The notes: generated from the sequence alone by a model not told the origin. A stretch of 64,000 nt of DNA from Pigmentiphaga aceris (GCF_008119665.1 NZ_CP043046.1:1736001-1800000); one strand, 5' to 3'; positions 27,022 through 36,351 are shown, counted from the stretch's first letter. Translations and numbers: made by a program.

Positions 27022-28065
27022 CTACATCAGTTTCAACGCAAACTTTCCGCGCTCGGCTACAGGTGGTGATGCATCCGTCGACAGCTTGCTGGCCAAAGTC
27101 AGGCCAGCGTCGCCCAGGCTTCGCATTTCCCGGATCAGCGCCTCGGCGGCGACACGTCGAACAAGGGGAGCCTGATCGGCTGCTGCCGTCTGCAAGGACG
27201 CAAGCAGCGCAGGTGCATGCTGCAAGGTCCTTTCACCCAGGATCTTCTGCATGCGGCCCTGGCAGTACCGGATGTCCGTCCATTCCCAACGACTGGCCTC
27301 CACCCACACCGCTTTCCCAAGCAGCAGCGCCCGATACGCCTGCGCACGCACAGCCGGTTGAATGGCTTGAACCGCGATCTGTGCAAGATCTTCATCCAAC
27401 GCGTCGGTTCGTAGCACCTGAACCAGCATCGCAGGCATCGGCCCCGCAGGCGACGTGATGATTCGGTGTCTGAGTGACGCGGCGACTCCCTCGATATGCA
27501 CAAGCGTGGTCAGAACCGCCTTGTCGGCGGCTTCTGCACGGCCCCAGGATGTCCAGGTGGGCAGGATGGTACAGAGCATGTCGGCCACGTGTTCGGGATC
27601 GGACGTGCGGGCGAGTTCGGGAACGGCTTGTCTGGCCACTGCCCGCACGTCGGGCACCCAGTCGTTCAGCCTGCGCACTGCCAACGCCAGGAAAAAACCG
27701 TTGGGAGCCGGGCCTGCCAGGGTGCGCAAGGCACGCTCACGGGCATGGCCGTCGTAACTCACCACGTCCATCCAGGTGGGGAAACGGTTGATTCGTGGGC
27801 CTTCCTTGGGCTGCTTGAGCGGAAGCAGCGTTTGCATCCAGGCAGGTCTTGCGTCCACACGTTCGCGTGACGCAAACGCCAACTCGTTGCGAATGACGCG
27901 TTCCCAGTACACCAGCTTGGACATCGGCAGTGCGGAGGTCACCTGAGTCAGCGCGTCCATATCCTTGATTGCATCGGCGGCCAGGTGAGCGGACGATGCC
28001 AGGTTGCGCACAGCCGTCTGCAAGGTCTCCCGCTCTGTTTCTGCCACACGGCGATTCTGGGCCAT
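27022..28065 (-). CDS. Hypothetical HEAT-repeat-like protein
   Basis: A 347-residue all-helical protein. Repeated helix pairs with the spacing of HEAT-type repeats are seen, for example DVRAVARQAVPELARTSD, QPAVRAQAYRALLLGKAV and APLVRRVAAEALIREM. Starts one base after the stop of the GAD-like gene upstream, so they form an operon. HEAT-like proteins next to GAD-like/immunity genes occur around type VI effector loci, but no effector or secretion gene lies nearby here. Confidence 0.7.
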   Translation of the reverse strand: MAQNRRVAETERETLQTAVRNLASSAHLAADAIKDMDALTQVTSALPMSKLVYWERVIRNELAFASRERVDARPAWMQTLLPLKQPKEGPRINRFPTWMDVVSYDGHARERALRTLAGPAPNGFFLALAVRRLNDWVPDVRAVARQAVPELARTSDPEHVADMLCTILPTWTSWGRAEAADKAVLTTLVHIEGVAASLRHRIITSPAGPMPAMLVQVLRTDALDEDLAQIAVQAIQPAVRAQAYRALLLGKAVWVEASRWEWTDIRYCQGRMQKILGERTLQHAPALLASLQTAAADQAPLVRRVAAEALIREMRSLGDAGLTLASKLSTDASPPVAERGKFALKLM

Positions 28066-28066
28066 G

Positions 28067-29488
28067 TCAGTTTCTCCGCAGCCGGCTGCTCAGCACGTCT
28101 CCAACCGCAGGCCCGTGTTCGATGGTGCCGTCTTCACCGCGCCGATATCTGATGCCAGCCCGGCAGGCGTGCGGGGCCATGTCCCAGACCCATCCCATCA
28201 GGTCGCGTCCGGTTTCCTGGGGGGAGCGCAGCGGCATGTTCATGCGCAGTCCGTCTTCTTCGCCCCGATCGAGTGTGCACATCACCGTGCCGTCGCCATC
28301 GTCTTCTTCGTCGGGGTTGAAGTCGGCCACGTGCGTGATGCTGACGACAATCGGGTCTGCTTCGACCAGCACCTGCAAGGCGCGCGGAAGGTCGGCAAAG
28401 GGCAGGGCGTTGCGGCCGTCGTAGGGTTCCTCATCGAAGGGGTCGGTCAAGCCTACCTTGCGGAAGTAGTATTCGCTGCGACCCATGGTGTTCGAGCCGT
28501 CCATGGCGGTTGCCATGTTGGCCAGTTCGTCCGTGCGCAGCAGGAAGCTGTCTGGGCCGGAATGCATGACGACCAGTTCTGTGTCGTTGGCGTCGCTGCC
28601 GCTTGAGTCGGCGCGCAGCACGATGTGCAGCGTGATCAACTCGTCGCCTGCATCGTTGCGTGATGCGTCGTAGCGGCCGGAATAAACGCGGATGTTGCTT
28701 CGCTCGAATGTCCGAGCGTCAATTTTCCAGAACAGAAGTCGGTACTGCCCGTCGGGTTGCAGTGCCAGCATGCGATGCCAGTCCAGATACGAAGACAGGT
28801 ACAGGCCGTGTGTGCCCGAGTGCTCAGCCATGTCTTCGAACAGATGGCGCTGTGGGGTGGGCAGCGCGTCTGCAATGGTCTTAGGCTCGTCGGCCTTCTT
28901 TGCTGGCGGGTCTACTGCATCGCGAAGACGGGTGTGCAGGGCCAGTGCATCGACTTTGCGCACGCGAAGCATCTGCATCGAAAACAGAGTTTCGTCGATC
29001 TCGTAGACCTCGCCGGGGGCAAGCTCACCGCATTCCTCAACGGCAGATTGCAGCAGATCAGGCGGGACCAGCGAGTCACGTGATTCGGGCTCGCACAGGA
29101 ACTGGTTGAAGCAGTCGTTCAGGCTCCAGGCCAGGTCACCGGTTGCTTTCGACACGGGGTCGAGGAAGGACACGTCTTCGTCGGTGTCGGTCAGTTTGCG
29201 GTAGTACAGCAGCGCGCCGAACGGGGTGAGCGCAATCGGAATGCGCGGTACGGCATCGGGCGGCGAGATGATCCAGCGGTCCAGCACGGGCTGCCATTGC
29301 CTGGGGTCGATCAGGGCAAGCTGCAGGTTGCCATACAGGCCAAGCCCTTTCTTGCGCCAGAGTTCCAGCAGGCTGGCGGGCAACTTTCCTTCGTAAGCGG
29401 CGATCAGTTCTGCAGAAGCGGGTGACGCGTTGCGCACTGGGTGCGTCTTGATAAACGGGGAAAGCGTCAGACGGCGAAACGAGAACAT
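28067..29488 (-). CDS. GAD-like domain protein
   Basis: A 473-residue cytoplasmic protein. Residues about 20-150 match the GAD-like/DUF1851 arrangement: an AYEGKLPASLLELWRKKGLG helix-turn, then DPRQWQPVLDRWI, ALTPFGALLYYRK and FLDPVSKA, ending LNDCFNQFL. This unit is found in immunity proteins such as Tdi1 and in SMI1/KNR4-like contexts. The C-terminal 300 residues are unrecognised, with acidic stretches (NPDEEDDGDG). ATG at 29488 has GGAG eight bases before it. Operon with the HEAT-like gene. Confidence 0.7.
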   Translation of the reverse strand: MFSFRRLTLSPFIKTHPVRNASPASAELIAAYEGKLPASLLELWRKKGLGLYGNLQLALIDPRQWQPVLDRWIISPPDAVPRIPIALTPFGALLYYRKLTDTDEDVSFLDPVSKATGDLAWSLNDCFNQFLCEPESRDSLVPPDLLQSAVEECGELAPGEVYEIDETLFSMQMLRVRKVDALALHTRLRDAVDPPAKKADEPKTIADALPTPQRHLFEDMAEHSGTHGLYLSSYLDWHRMLALQPDGQYRLLFWKIDARTFERSNIRVYSGRYDASRNDAGDELITLHIVLRADSSGSDANDTELVVMHSGPDSFLLRTDELANMATAMDGSNTMGRSEYYFRKVGLTDPFDEEPYDGRNALPFADLPRALQVLVEADPIVVSITHVADFNPDEEDDGDGTVMCTLDRGEEDGLRMNMPLRSPQETGRDLMGWVWDMAPHACRAGIRYRRGEDGTIEHGPAVGDVLSSRLRRN

Positions 29489-29577
29489 CAAGCAGACTCC
29501 ATGTGAGGACGGTGTGTTCGGTCAAACCACGCGGTCGTTTCCAGATAAGGGCACTGCTGCATGCCATCGTAGCGTGT

Positions 29578-30489
29578 TCATCCGAGTGCGCTGCGCAGTG
29601 TCGCCAGGTCGACCTCCAGGCTGGTACGCATGGCCGCCAGCAATTGTTGTGCGAAGCTCGTCAGCGGCTGACCCGATGGCATGGCCAGAATGCAGGTGTA
29701 CTCCAGGCGTTCAGTAAAGCGCCGCAGCACGATGTCCTTGCCCAAGTAGTCGTAGGCCGTTACCGCGTTGACGACGCCCACCCCAAGGCCTTGCCGGACC
29801 ATTTCGCAGATAGAAATCGTGTAGGGCGTTTCGATCACCACGTCGGGGCGAACGCCATGACTTTGAAAGATGGCGTCCAGGCGTTGGCTGGCGGCATCTT
29901 CGGGGTTCAGGCAGATCAGCGGATAGCGCGCCAGGTCTTTGGGATGGATGACACTTTTACCTGCCAGCGGGTGGCCGGCGGGCAGTGCTACCACGCCTTC
30001 GTAGCGGGCGAAGATCGAATGCTCCAGGCCGGCCAGGGTGACTTCATCTGCCATCAGGCCAATGTCGGATTCGCTGGCCAGCAAGCGTTCACGCACTTGC
30101 CGCGAACCCACGATCTGCAGCGAAATGGTGATGCGCCGTTCCGGCAGGTTCAGTTGTTTCAATACACGTGGCAAAAAGCCGATGCCCAAACCGGGCAGGC
30201 ACGCCATGCGGATGCGGCCGACGCCGAACTGACGCAGGCTGCGCAGCCTGTGTTCGATGGCATCCAGGCCGACAAAGCAGCGGTTGACCTCGGTGAGCAG
30301 TGCAGCGGCTTCCTGGGTTGGCATCAGCTTGCCGCGCAAGCGTTGAAACAGCGGAATGCCCGCGTAGGTTTCCAGCTTGCGCAAAGACTGGCTGATGGCC
30401 GGCTGGCTGACGTTCAGCAGTCGCGCGGCCTTGCTGGCCGAGCCGGTTTGCATGACGGTGCGAAACACCTCGATTTCTCGCATCAGCAT
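29578..30489 (-). CDS. LysR-family regulator
   Basis: About 303 residues. Winged HTH at the start (REIEVFRTVMQTGSASKAARLL, NVSQPAISQSLRKLE), then a periplasmic-binding-protein-like effector domain. Divergent from the PLP-dependent lyase gene, 122 bp apart, and therefore its likely regulator. ATGs at 30489 and 30483 are equivalent choices. Close in style to OccR/NocR-type regulators of amino-acid uptake and catabolism, which suits the transporter downstream of the lyase. Confidence 0.9.
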   Translation of the reverse strand: MLMREIEVFRTVMQTGSASKAARLLNVSQPAISQSLRKLETYAGIPLFQRLRGKLMPTQEAAALLTEVNRCFVGLDAIEHRLRSLRQFGVGRIRMACLPGLGIGFLPRVLKQLNLPERRITISLQIVGSRQVRERLLASESDIGLMADEVTLAGLEHSIFARYEGVVALPAGHPLAGKSVIHPKDLARYPLICLNPEDAASQRLDAIFQSHGVRPDVVIETPYTISICEMVRQGLGVGVVNAVTAYDYLGKDIVLRRFTERLEYTCILAMPSGQPLTSFAQQLLAAMRTSLEVDLATLRSALG

Positions 30490-30611
30490 ATTAGTTCTGC
30501 TTATAGGTTCAAAGGTTTTCGTGCGTGCACGGCGATGCCACCACTCTAGACTGGAGGCCAATGGCAGCGGGACTTTCACTCGGCCGCCGACCACATCCAG
30601 GTATAAGAATA

Positions 30612-31763
30612 ATGCAAAGCTTTTCCAGCCTTGTGCCTCCCGTGATGCGCGCTTCGACCGTGAAGTTCGCCTCCCTTGAGGACTTCGTCACACGCGGCAG
30701 CCGATTGCCCGATGGCTTCAGCTACGGCACCACCGGCACGCCCACGCACCGGCAGCTTGAGTCCCGCATTGCGGCGCTCGACGGCGGTGCGCATTGCGTG
30801 GTGGTGCCATCTGGCCAGGCAGCGGTTGCCTTGGTGATGATGGCCTTGCTCAAGTCAGGCGACCACTTGCTGATCTCCGATTCGTCCTACGGCCCGGCCC
30901 AGACCTTTGCGCTGGAGCATATGGCCACGCTGGGTGTGATCGTGGAACGTTATGACCCGTGCATCGACGGTGATACGTTTGGCACGCTGATCCGGCCAGC
31001 GACCAAGCTGATCTGGATGGAGTCCCCCGGCAGCATCACCATGGAAGTGCAGGATGTCGAGGCCATCGTGGCGCAGGCGCGCAAGCATGGCGTGCTGACT
31101 GCCATCGACAACACCTGGAGCAGCCCGCTGTATTTCCAGCCGCTGACGCTGGGCGTCGATCTGTGCATTCACGCCTGCACCAAGTACATGGGCGGCCATT
31201 CCGACCTGTTGATGGGCTCGATCAGCGCGAACGACTTCGAGCTGTATCGACGCATGCGGCATTTGCAGTCGTATATGGGGCTGGCCAGCAGCGCCGACGA
31301 TTGTTTCCTGGTCGAACGCGGACTGGAAACGCTGGCGTTGCGCATGGCGCATCAATCGGCGGTCGCGCTGGATCTTGCCGCATGGCTGGAGACTCAGGAT
31401 TGCGTGCAGCAGGTTCTGCATCCGGCACTGAAATCTTCGCCTTCCCACGCGTTGTGGCAGCGTTATTTCACCGGCAGCGGCGGCGTGTTTTCGATGGCGC
31501 TCACGCCCGCGCCCGTAGACGCCTACAAAGCACTGTTCGATGATCTGCAGACCTTCTCGATCGGCGCAAGCTGGGGCAGCGTGCACAGCCTGATCGCCTA
31601 CTACCCGGCGCAGATTCAGGATTCGCGTGCATTCCCGCTGGTGCGTACTCCCTTGGTGCGAGTGTCTGTGGGTCTGGAGGGCGCGGAACGCTTGCGCGAA
31701 GATTTGGATCGCGCGCTGCGCCGCTTCCAGGCAGTGGCCGCCGCATCACCGCAGCAGGCTTGA
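30612..31763 (+). CDS. Cys/Met-metabolism PLP enzyme (cystathionine beta-lyase-like)
   Basis: A 383-residue fold-type I PLP enzyme. The cofactor lysine is in HACTKYMGGHSD, with the phosphate site VVPSGQAAV and AIDNTWSSPLYFQPL. Length and the C-terminal LVRVSVGLEG match cystathionine beta-lyases (MetC-like), which split cystathionine or cystine; gamma-lyases look similar, so reaction specificity is uncertain. It heads a run with an amino-acid ABC importer starting 80 bp downstream, suggesting uptake and breakdown of a sulfur amino acid. Confidence 0.88.
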   Translation: MQSFSSLVPPVMRASTVKFASLEDFVTRGSRLPDGFSYGTTGTPTHRQLESRIAALDGGAHCVVVPSGQAAVALVMMALLKSGDHLLISDSSYGPAQTFALEHMATLGVIVERYDPCIDGDTFGTLIRPATKLIWMESPGSITMEVQDVEAIVAQARKHGVLTAIDNTWSSPLYFQPLTLGVDLCIHACTKYMGGHSDLLMGSISANDFELYRRMRHLQSYMGLASSADDCFLVERGLETLALRMAHQSAVALDLAAWLETQDCVQQVLHPALKSSPSHALWQRYFTGSGGVFSMALTPAPVDAYKALFDDLQTFSIGASWGSVHSLIAYYPAQIQDSRAFPLVRTPLVRVSVGLEGAERLREDLDRALRRFQAVAAASPQQA

Positions 31764-31843
31764 GCGACTCGTATTCGGATATTTGAATGGCAGGGCGCGC
31801 TGTGACTCGCGGCGCGCTTCTTATAAAAAAAGAGGAGACAACC

Positions 31844-32749
31844 ATGATCACAATTCGAACATCTGTAAAAGCCGCTTTCTGCGTATCGCTGTCCATGCTG
31901 GCGACCTCGCTGCATGCACAGGAATTCACCGGCACGCTGAAGAAAATCCAGGACACCGGCACCATCACGCTGGGCACGCGCGGGGCATCGGTGCCCTTCA
32001 ATTATCTGGACGACAACAACAAGCAGGCGGGCTTCGCGTGGGAAATTGCGCTGCGCGTCAGTGACAAGGTCAAACAGGTGCTCAATCGCGCCGACCTGAA
32101 GACGCGCAATCTGGAAGTGACGCCGCAGACGCGCATTGCGCTGGTGGCCAACCAGACGGTGGACCTGGAGTGCAGTTCGACCACGCACAGCCTGGAACGC
32201 GAAAACCAGGTGAACTTTTCGGTGACCTATTTCTCGGTGGGCGCACGCATCATGGTGCGGTCGGATTCAGCGATTGCCGACTGGAAGGGCCTGGCGGGCA
32301 AGAACGTGGTGGTGGGGGCGGGCACGACGACCGAGCGCTTGCTACGACAGGTCAACGAGCGTGAAAAGCTGGGCATCAACATCATCATGGCACCCGACAT
32401 CAACGAAGGGTCGATGAGTGTTGAATCGGGCCGCGCCGATGCCTTCGTGGCCGACGACAGCGGCTTGTTCTCCAGCGCTGCCCGTGCTCGCAATCCTGCC
32501 AAATGGAAGATCGTGGGTGAACCGCTGGAACGTGAAGCCTATGGCTGCATGATGCGAAAGGGGGATGCGCAGTTCAAGAAGCTGGTGGACGATCTGATCA
32601 TCGACATGATGAAGCGCGGCGAAATGACTGCCCTGTACGAAAAGTATTTCACCCAGCCGCTGAACGTGCGCAATGGCTTCAATCTGCAGATGCCCATGCA
32701 GCCAGCCACCCGCGAGCTTTACGAGAACCCTTCCGACAAGGTTCTCTGA
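31844..32749 (+). CDS. Polar amino-acid ABC transporter, substrate-binding protein (GltI-like)
   Basis: A 301-residue exported protein. Signal peptide ends near SLHAQ. The mature protein is the SBP_bac_3 fold: TITLGTRGASVPFNYLD at the start, TLEC-type segment VDLECSSTTHSLER, GLAGKNVVVGAGTT, and SGRADAFVADD. These features are those of the glutamate/aspartate binder GltI. AAAAGAGGAGACAACC precedes the ATG at 31844, an excellent ribosome-binding site. With the lyase upstream, cystine, cystathionine or a dicarboxylic amino acid are possible ligands. Confidence 0.9.
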   Translation: MITIRTSVKAAFCVSLSMLATSLHAQEFTGTLKKIQDTGTITLGTRGASVPFNYLDDNNKQAGFAWEIALRVSDKVKQVLNRADLKTRNLEVTPQTRIALVANQTVDLECSSTTHSLERENQVNFSVTYFSVGARIMVRSDSAIADWKGLAGKNVVVGAGTTTERLLRQVNEREKLGINIIMAPDINEGSMSVESGRADAFVADDSGLFSSAARARNPAKWKIVGEPLEREAYGCMMRKGDAQFKKLVDDLIIDMMKRGEMTALYEKYFTQPLNVRNGFNLQMPMQPATRELYENPSDKVL

Positions 32750-32752
32750 TCC

Positions 32753-33517
32753 GTGAACTACAGCTGGGACTTCCTCGTTTACTTCAAGCAGTCCGTGACC
32801 GGCGAGGGGGTCTACTGGCGGCTGCTGGCAAGTGGCCTGGGCTGGACGGTGCTGTTGTCTCTCAGTGCCTGGGTGCTGGCCTTGGTGCTGGCGCTGGGTA
32901 TCGGCATTGCCCGAACCCTGCCCAGCCCCTTGCTGCGGTGGCCTGCAGCGGTATACGTGCATTGCTTTCGCAACATACCGCTGCTGGTGCAGGTTTTCCT
33001 GTGGTTCTACGTGGTGCCGGAACTGCTGCCCGAGGCGATCGGGCGCGCAATCAAGCAGGCACCGGCCACCACCAGCCAATTCCTGACCATGCTGCTGGCG
33101 CTGACCTTGTTCACCGCGGCCAAGGCTGCTGAGCTGGTTCGTGCCGGCATCGAGTCAGTACCACGCGGGCAAAAGCAGGCCGCCATGGCAATGGGGCTCG
33201 GGTTTGTCGATTCCTATCGGCTGGTGATCGTGCCGCAGGCATTGCGCATCATCGTTGCGCCGCTGACATCCGACTTCATGAACGTGTTCAAGAATTCTGC
33301 TGTGGCTTTGACCATCGGCCTGATGGAACTGACGGGTCGCACCCGGCAATTCAGCGAATTCAGCGCGCAGCCCTTTGAAGCATTCCTGGCTGCGACCTTG
33401 ATCTACATGGGCGTCACCTGGTGCGTGGTGTTGTTGATGCGGCATGTCGAAACGCGTTTGCGCATTCCTGGCAGGCGGGGAGCTGACGTATGGATGGCTT
33501 CAACTGGGGTGCCCTGA
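32753..33517 (+). CDS. Amino-acid ABC permease (GltJ-like)
   Basis: A 254-residue inner-membrane permease of the His/Glu/Gln family with about five helices. Its EAA-loop region is AELVRAGIESVPRGQKQAAMAMGLG. An N-terminal extension with GEGVYWRLLASGLGWTV is typical of GltJ. GTG start 3 bases after the binding-protein stop; its end overlaps the next permease by 28 bp. Forms the heterodimeric channel with the following gene. Confidence 0.92.
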   Translation: MNYSWDFLVYFKQSVTGEGVYWRLLASGLGWTVLLSLSAWVLALVLALGIGIARTLPSPLLRWPAAVYVHCFRNIPLLVQVFLWFYVVPELLPEAIGRAIKQAPATTSQFLTMLLALTLFTAAKAAELVRAGIESVPRGQKQAAMAMGLGFVDSYRLVIVPQALRIIVAPLTSDFMNVFKNSAVALTIGLMELTGRTRQFSEFSAQPFEAFLAATLIYMGVTWCVVLLMRHVETRLRIPGRRGADVWMASTGVP

Positions 33518-34170
33518 ATCGTGCTTGGCCGTACCTGCTGGATGGCATGTACACCACGGCCATGCTTACCGTGGTCGGCATGGTGCTGGGCATTCTGTTC
33601 GGCACCGGGCTTGCCATTGCCCGGCTGTTCGGCCCGCCTTGGCTGGCGCGCGTGGCGCGGTTCTATACCGATGTGTTCCGTTCGATCCCGTTGATTCTGA
33701 CGATCTTCTGGGTGTACTTCCTGGTGCCTTACGCATTGCGCGCCATTACCGGCAATCCGAACCTGGATGTCGGTCCGGTGTATGCCGCATTGACCGCTTT
33801 CGTGCTGGCCGAAGCGGCGTATTTCGGGGAGATCATCCGGGGTGGGTTGGGCAGTGTGCCCAAAGGGCAGATGCAGGCGGCCACCGCCTTGGGCATGGGG
33901 AAATTCACCGCACTGCGCCTGATCGTGTTGCCACAGGCGTTTCGCAACATGATGCCCTCACTGATCAACCAGTCCATCGGCCTGCTGATGGATACGTCGC
34001 TGGTGTATGTGATCAGCCTGAACGACTTTCTGGGCGCGGCCACCAAGGTGGCGCAGCGTGACGGTACGGTGGTCGAGGTCTATCTGTTCGTGGCCTTGGT
34101 GTACCTGGCGATATGTTCGCTGGGGACCGCGCTGGTGGCGGTGATGCGGCGGCGTGTGCTGGAACGGTGA
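33490..34170 (+). CDS. Amino-acid ABC permease (GltK-like)
   Basis: A 226-residue second permease: MDGFNWGALNRAWPYLLDG at the start, EAA loop AYFGEIIRGGLGSVPKGQMQ, then ALRLIVLPQAFRNM. Matches GltK. No ATPase gene (gltL) follows; the operon ends at a long hairpin (34172-34215). The importer must borrow an ATPase encoded elsewhere, or it has lost one. Confidence 0.92.
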   Translation: MDGFNWGALNRAWPYLLDGMYTTAMLTVVGMVLGILFGTGLAIARLFGPPWLARVARFYTDVFRSIPLILTIFWVYFLVPYALRAITGNPNLDVGPVYAALTAFVLAEAAYFGEIIRGGLGSVPKGQMQAATALGMGKFTALRLIVLPQAFRNMMPSLINQSIGLLMDTSLVYVISLNDFLGAATKVAQRDGTVVEVYLFVALVYLAICSLGTALVAVMRRRVLER

Positions 34171-34171
34171 A

Positions 34172-34215
34172 GGTGGAAGTGCCGGCATGAAGAGGTTTCT
34201 GCCTGCATTTCCACC
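34172..34215. terminator. Long hairpin between convergent genes
   Basis: GGTGGAAGTGCCGGCA paired with TGCCTGCATTTCCACC, 14 of 16 pairs, 12-nt loop. It starts 1 bp after the gltK-like stop, between convergent genes. Little T-run, so termination is likely but possibly factor-assisted. Confidence 0.55.
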
Positions 34216-34244
34216 CCTGTCGTGTCTTTGATTCCAGCTTGTTT

Positions 34245-34967
34245 CTACCGGCTTTTCTGAACTTCGTGTCGCCGGTCGAACAGGAACAGCCCCTGGCTGT
34301 CCCAGCCTGCCGACCAGCCACCCACCGCAAGCTGGTAGATCGGCAGCGTAGGGTCGTCAGCATCGGGCGCAGCACATAGCGGCCAACGTATCCAGTCCGC
34401 CACCTCGTAGGATGCGGCCAATTGGTACAGCGGCTCGGACAGGAAGTAGAACGCCTGCATGCCTACTTGTCCGCTGTGTTGCTGCGCCAGTTCGCCCAGC
34501 ATGTCGCGGAAATGTATGAAGGGCGAGTCAGCCGTGGCGAAAGCGCTCAGCAGAGGCTCCAGGCTTTCATCCAGCAGCCGTACCGGGGCGTCGGGTTCGG
34601 GGGCTTCCAGGTTCAGGCTGTTTATCGACATCAAACCTTGGCGAAGCAGCAACCTGGCTTGGTCGGCATCGATGGTTTCTGGCGCGCGCGACAGGTGCGC
34701 TTCCAGCCGGGCCAGCATCAGTTCTCCAGCGGGCAGGATGCTGATCAACTGCCTGCGCGCATCGGCATCGTCCGTGCTGCCAACTGACCAGAACGCGGTG
34801 TGAAGACGGGAGTCGTCCCCTACGTCTGGAAGCGATTGGGGTGAGCCTGTCTGGCTTATCGCATCGTCTTCTTCTGGTGCATGGATATCGAGAATCTCAT
34901 GCCAGCGTCGTTGCCAATGGGCAGGGTGATCGATAGCGGTTTCACTGCCTGTTCCCGCGTCCGTCAA
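34245..34967 (-). CDS. Hypothetical protein
   Basis: A 240-residue soluble acidic protein. The start is TTG at 34967 with AGGAG eight bases upstream. The first 60 residues are polar and probably flexible; from about 75 the chain is helical (QLISILPAGELMLARLEAHL, QARLLLRQGLMSINS), and near the end GGWSAGWDSQGLFLFDRR suggests a small beta unit. No family recognised. Convergent with the amino-acid importer and divergent from the MerR-like gene. Confidence 0.7.
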   Translation of the reverse strand: MTDAGTGSETAIDHPAHWQRRWHEILDIHAPEEDDAISQTGSPQSLPDVGDDSRLHTAFWSVGSTDDADARRQLISILPAGELMLARLEAHLSRAPETIDADQARLLLRQGLMSINSLNLEAPEPDAPVRLLDESLEPLLSAFATADSPFIHFRDMLGELAQQHSGQVGMQAFYFLSEPLYQLAASYEVADWIRWPLCAAPDADDPTLPIYQLAVGGWSAGWDSQGLFLFDRRHEVQKSR

Positions 34968-35241
34968 TGTCGTTGCTCCTCTTCATGAAACCTTGTCCCG
35001 GTCTGTTCCGGGCATGCTGTGCCGAGGGGCACAGTGTAGACAGCGTGGCTGGCGTCTTCTGGACGATTAGCTGACTTGCTTGCGGCAATTTGTTGCTCGG
35101 CTTGTCGTTTGTCTGTCCCGCGCAAATTTATGCACAAATGGTTGCGCACAGGTTTGCGCAAAAATCATTCGTCCCCGATTGACCCGACCCCAGGGGCCGC
35201 CCTGATGCTTGGCAACATAGCTGACAAATGAAAGGTGAACC

Positions 35242-36300
35242 GTGTTTTTGCCAACACCACTTATGCAAGACCTTCCCGCGCCCGCGCATCCCCAGTGCTT
35301 GAGCGCCTCGGAAGCAGCCAGATCGCTTGGCGTATCGATCAAGGCCTTGCGGCTGTATGAGTCGCACGGCCTGCTGACGCCAGGGCGAACCGTAGCCGGT
35401 TATCGGGCATATGGTGTCGAAGATATGGCGCGCGCGGCCGATGTGGCGGCCTTGCGCGCTTTGGGCCTTAGCCTGGCGCAAGTGGCAAAGGCACTGACGG
35501 GTGATCGAGATACGCTGGGCTTGGCCCTGGCGACGCAGGAGTCAGCCTTGAACGACCAGATGCATGATCTGGTGCGCAAGCTCGACAAACTTCGACAGCT
35601 TCAGGCCGATCTGGCGGCGGGGGCCATGCCTGCCGACGCCTTGCCCCAGTTGCTGCATCCCGCGTCCGCTATCAGCGTGGCGTTTGACCTTCCCTGGCCC
35701 TGGGGCGGCGAACGTTTTGAGCTTCGCCACATCAGGCCGTTGACCTACCTCGTCGGTTCACTGGGCAGTGGGAAAACGCGGTTGGCCGAATGTCTGGCTG
35801 CAGCGCTGCCAGGTGGGGGCTTTCTGGGGCTGGATCGCGTGGGGCAGGGCGGCGCAACCGCAGCGGATTTGCTGAAGGCCGATCCGGTGCTGGCTATGCG
35901 CGTTGATCGCGCCTGCACATGGCTGGTGGATGAAGGAGCAAACCAGTCCGATGCGCTGACAAGCTTGATGGTTGCAGTGGAGTCCGATGGGCGTGGTGCC
36001 CTGGTGGTGGACATGGTGGAACAAGGCCTGGACCAAGCGACACAAGAAGCGCTGATCATCTATCTGCGTATGCGCGCAAAGGACGGTGGGCGGCGGCTGT
36101 TTCTGATGACGCGATCGTCGTCGATTCTGGATCTGAGCGCCGTCGGGCCTGACGAAGCCATCATTCTCTGCCCGCCCAATCACAGCCCGCCAAGCCGCGT
36201 GGCACCGTACCCCGGCTCACCAGGATATGAGGCCGTTGCAAGCTGCCTGGCGTCTCCCGACGTGCGCGCGCGGGTCGCGCATCGCCCTGTGGTGGCGTAG
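35242..36300 (+). CDS. MerR-type HTH fused to a P-loop ATPase domain
   Basis: A 352-residue protein. Residues 19-88 are a MerR winged HTH (CLSASEAARSLGVSIKALRLYE, then GYRAY) and about 92-125 a dimerisation coiled coil, as in ordinary MerR proteins. The effector part is instead an AAA/ABC-like ATPase: Walker A GSLGSGKT at 172-179, Walker B ALVVDMVEQGL around 253-263, and a later LFLMTRSSSI strand. GTG at 35242 has AAAGGTGAACC before it; ATG at 35263 is an alternative. The ATP-binding domain might sense nucleotide state or a bound molecule. Its stop is 51 bp before an odd tRNA-like gene. Confidence 0.8.
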   Translation: MFLPTPLMQDLPAPAHPQCLSASEAARSLGVSIKALRLYESHGLLTPGRTVAGYRAYGVEDMARAADVAALRALGLSLAQVAKALTGDRDTLGLALATQESALNDQMHDLVRKLDKLRQLQADLAAGAMPADALPQLLHPASAISVAFDLPWPWGGERFELRHIRPLTYLVGSLGSGKTRLAECLAAALPGGGFLGLDRVGQGGATAADLLKADPVLAMRVDRACTWLVDEGANQSDALTSLMVAVESDGRGALVVDMVEQGLDQATQEALIIYLRMRAKDGGRRLFLMTRSSSILDLSAVGPDEAIILCPPNHSPPSRVAPYPGSPGYEAVASCLASPDVRARVAHRPVVA

Positions 36301-36311
36301 GGGGCCCACAG

Positions 36312-36339
36312 TTGTCCAAAACGCCGGCAGTGATAAAGT
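36312..36339 (+). promoter_or_regulatory. Candidate promoter of the tRNA-like gene
   Basis: TTGTCC near 36312-36317 and TAAAGT at 36334-36339, 16 bp apart, 12 bp before the tRNA-like 5' end. Weak match to sigma-70 elements. Confidence 0.35.
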
Positions 36340-36351
36340 CCTGTCTTCAGT

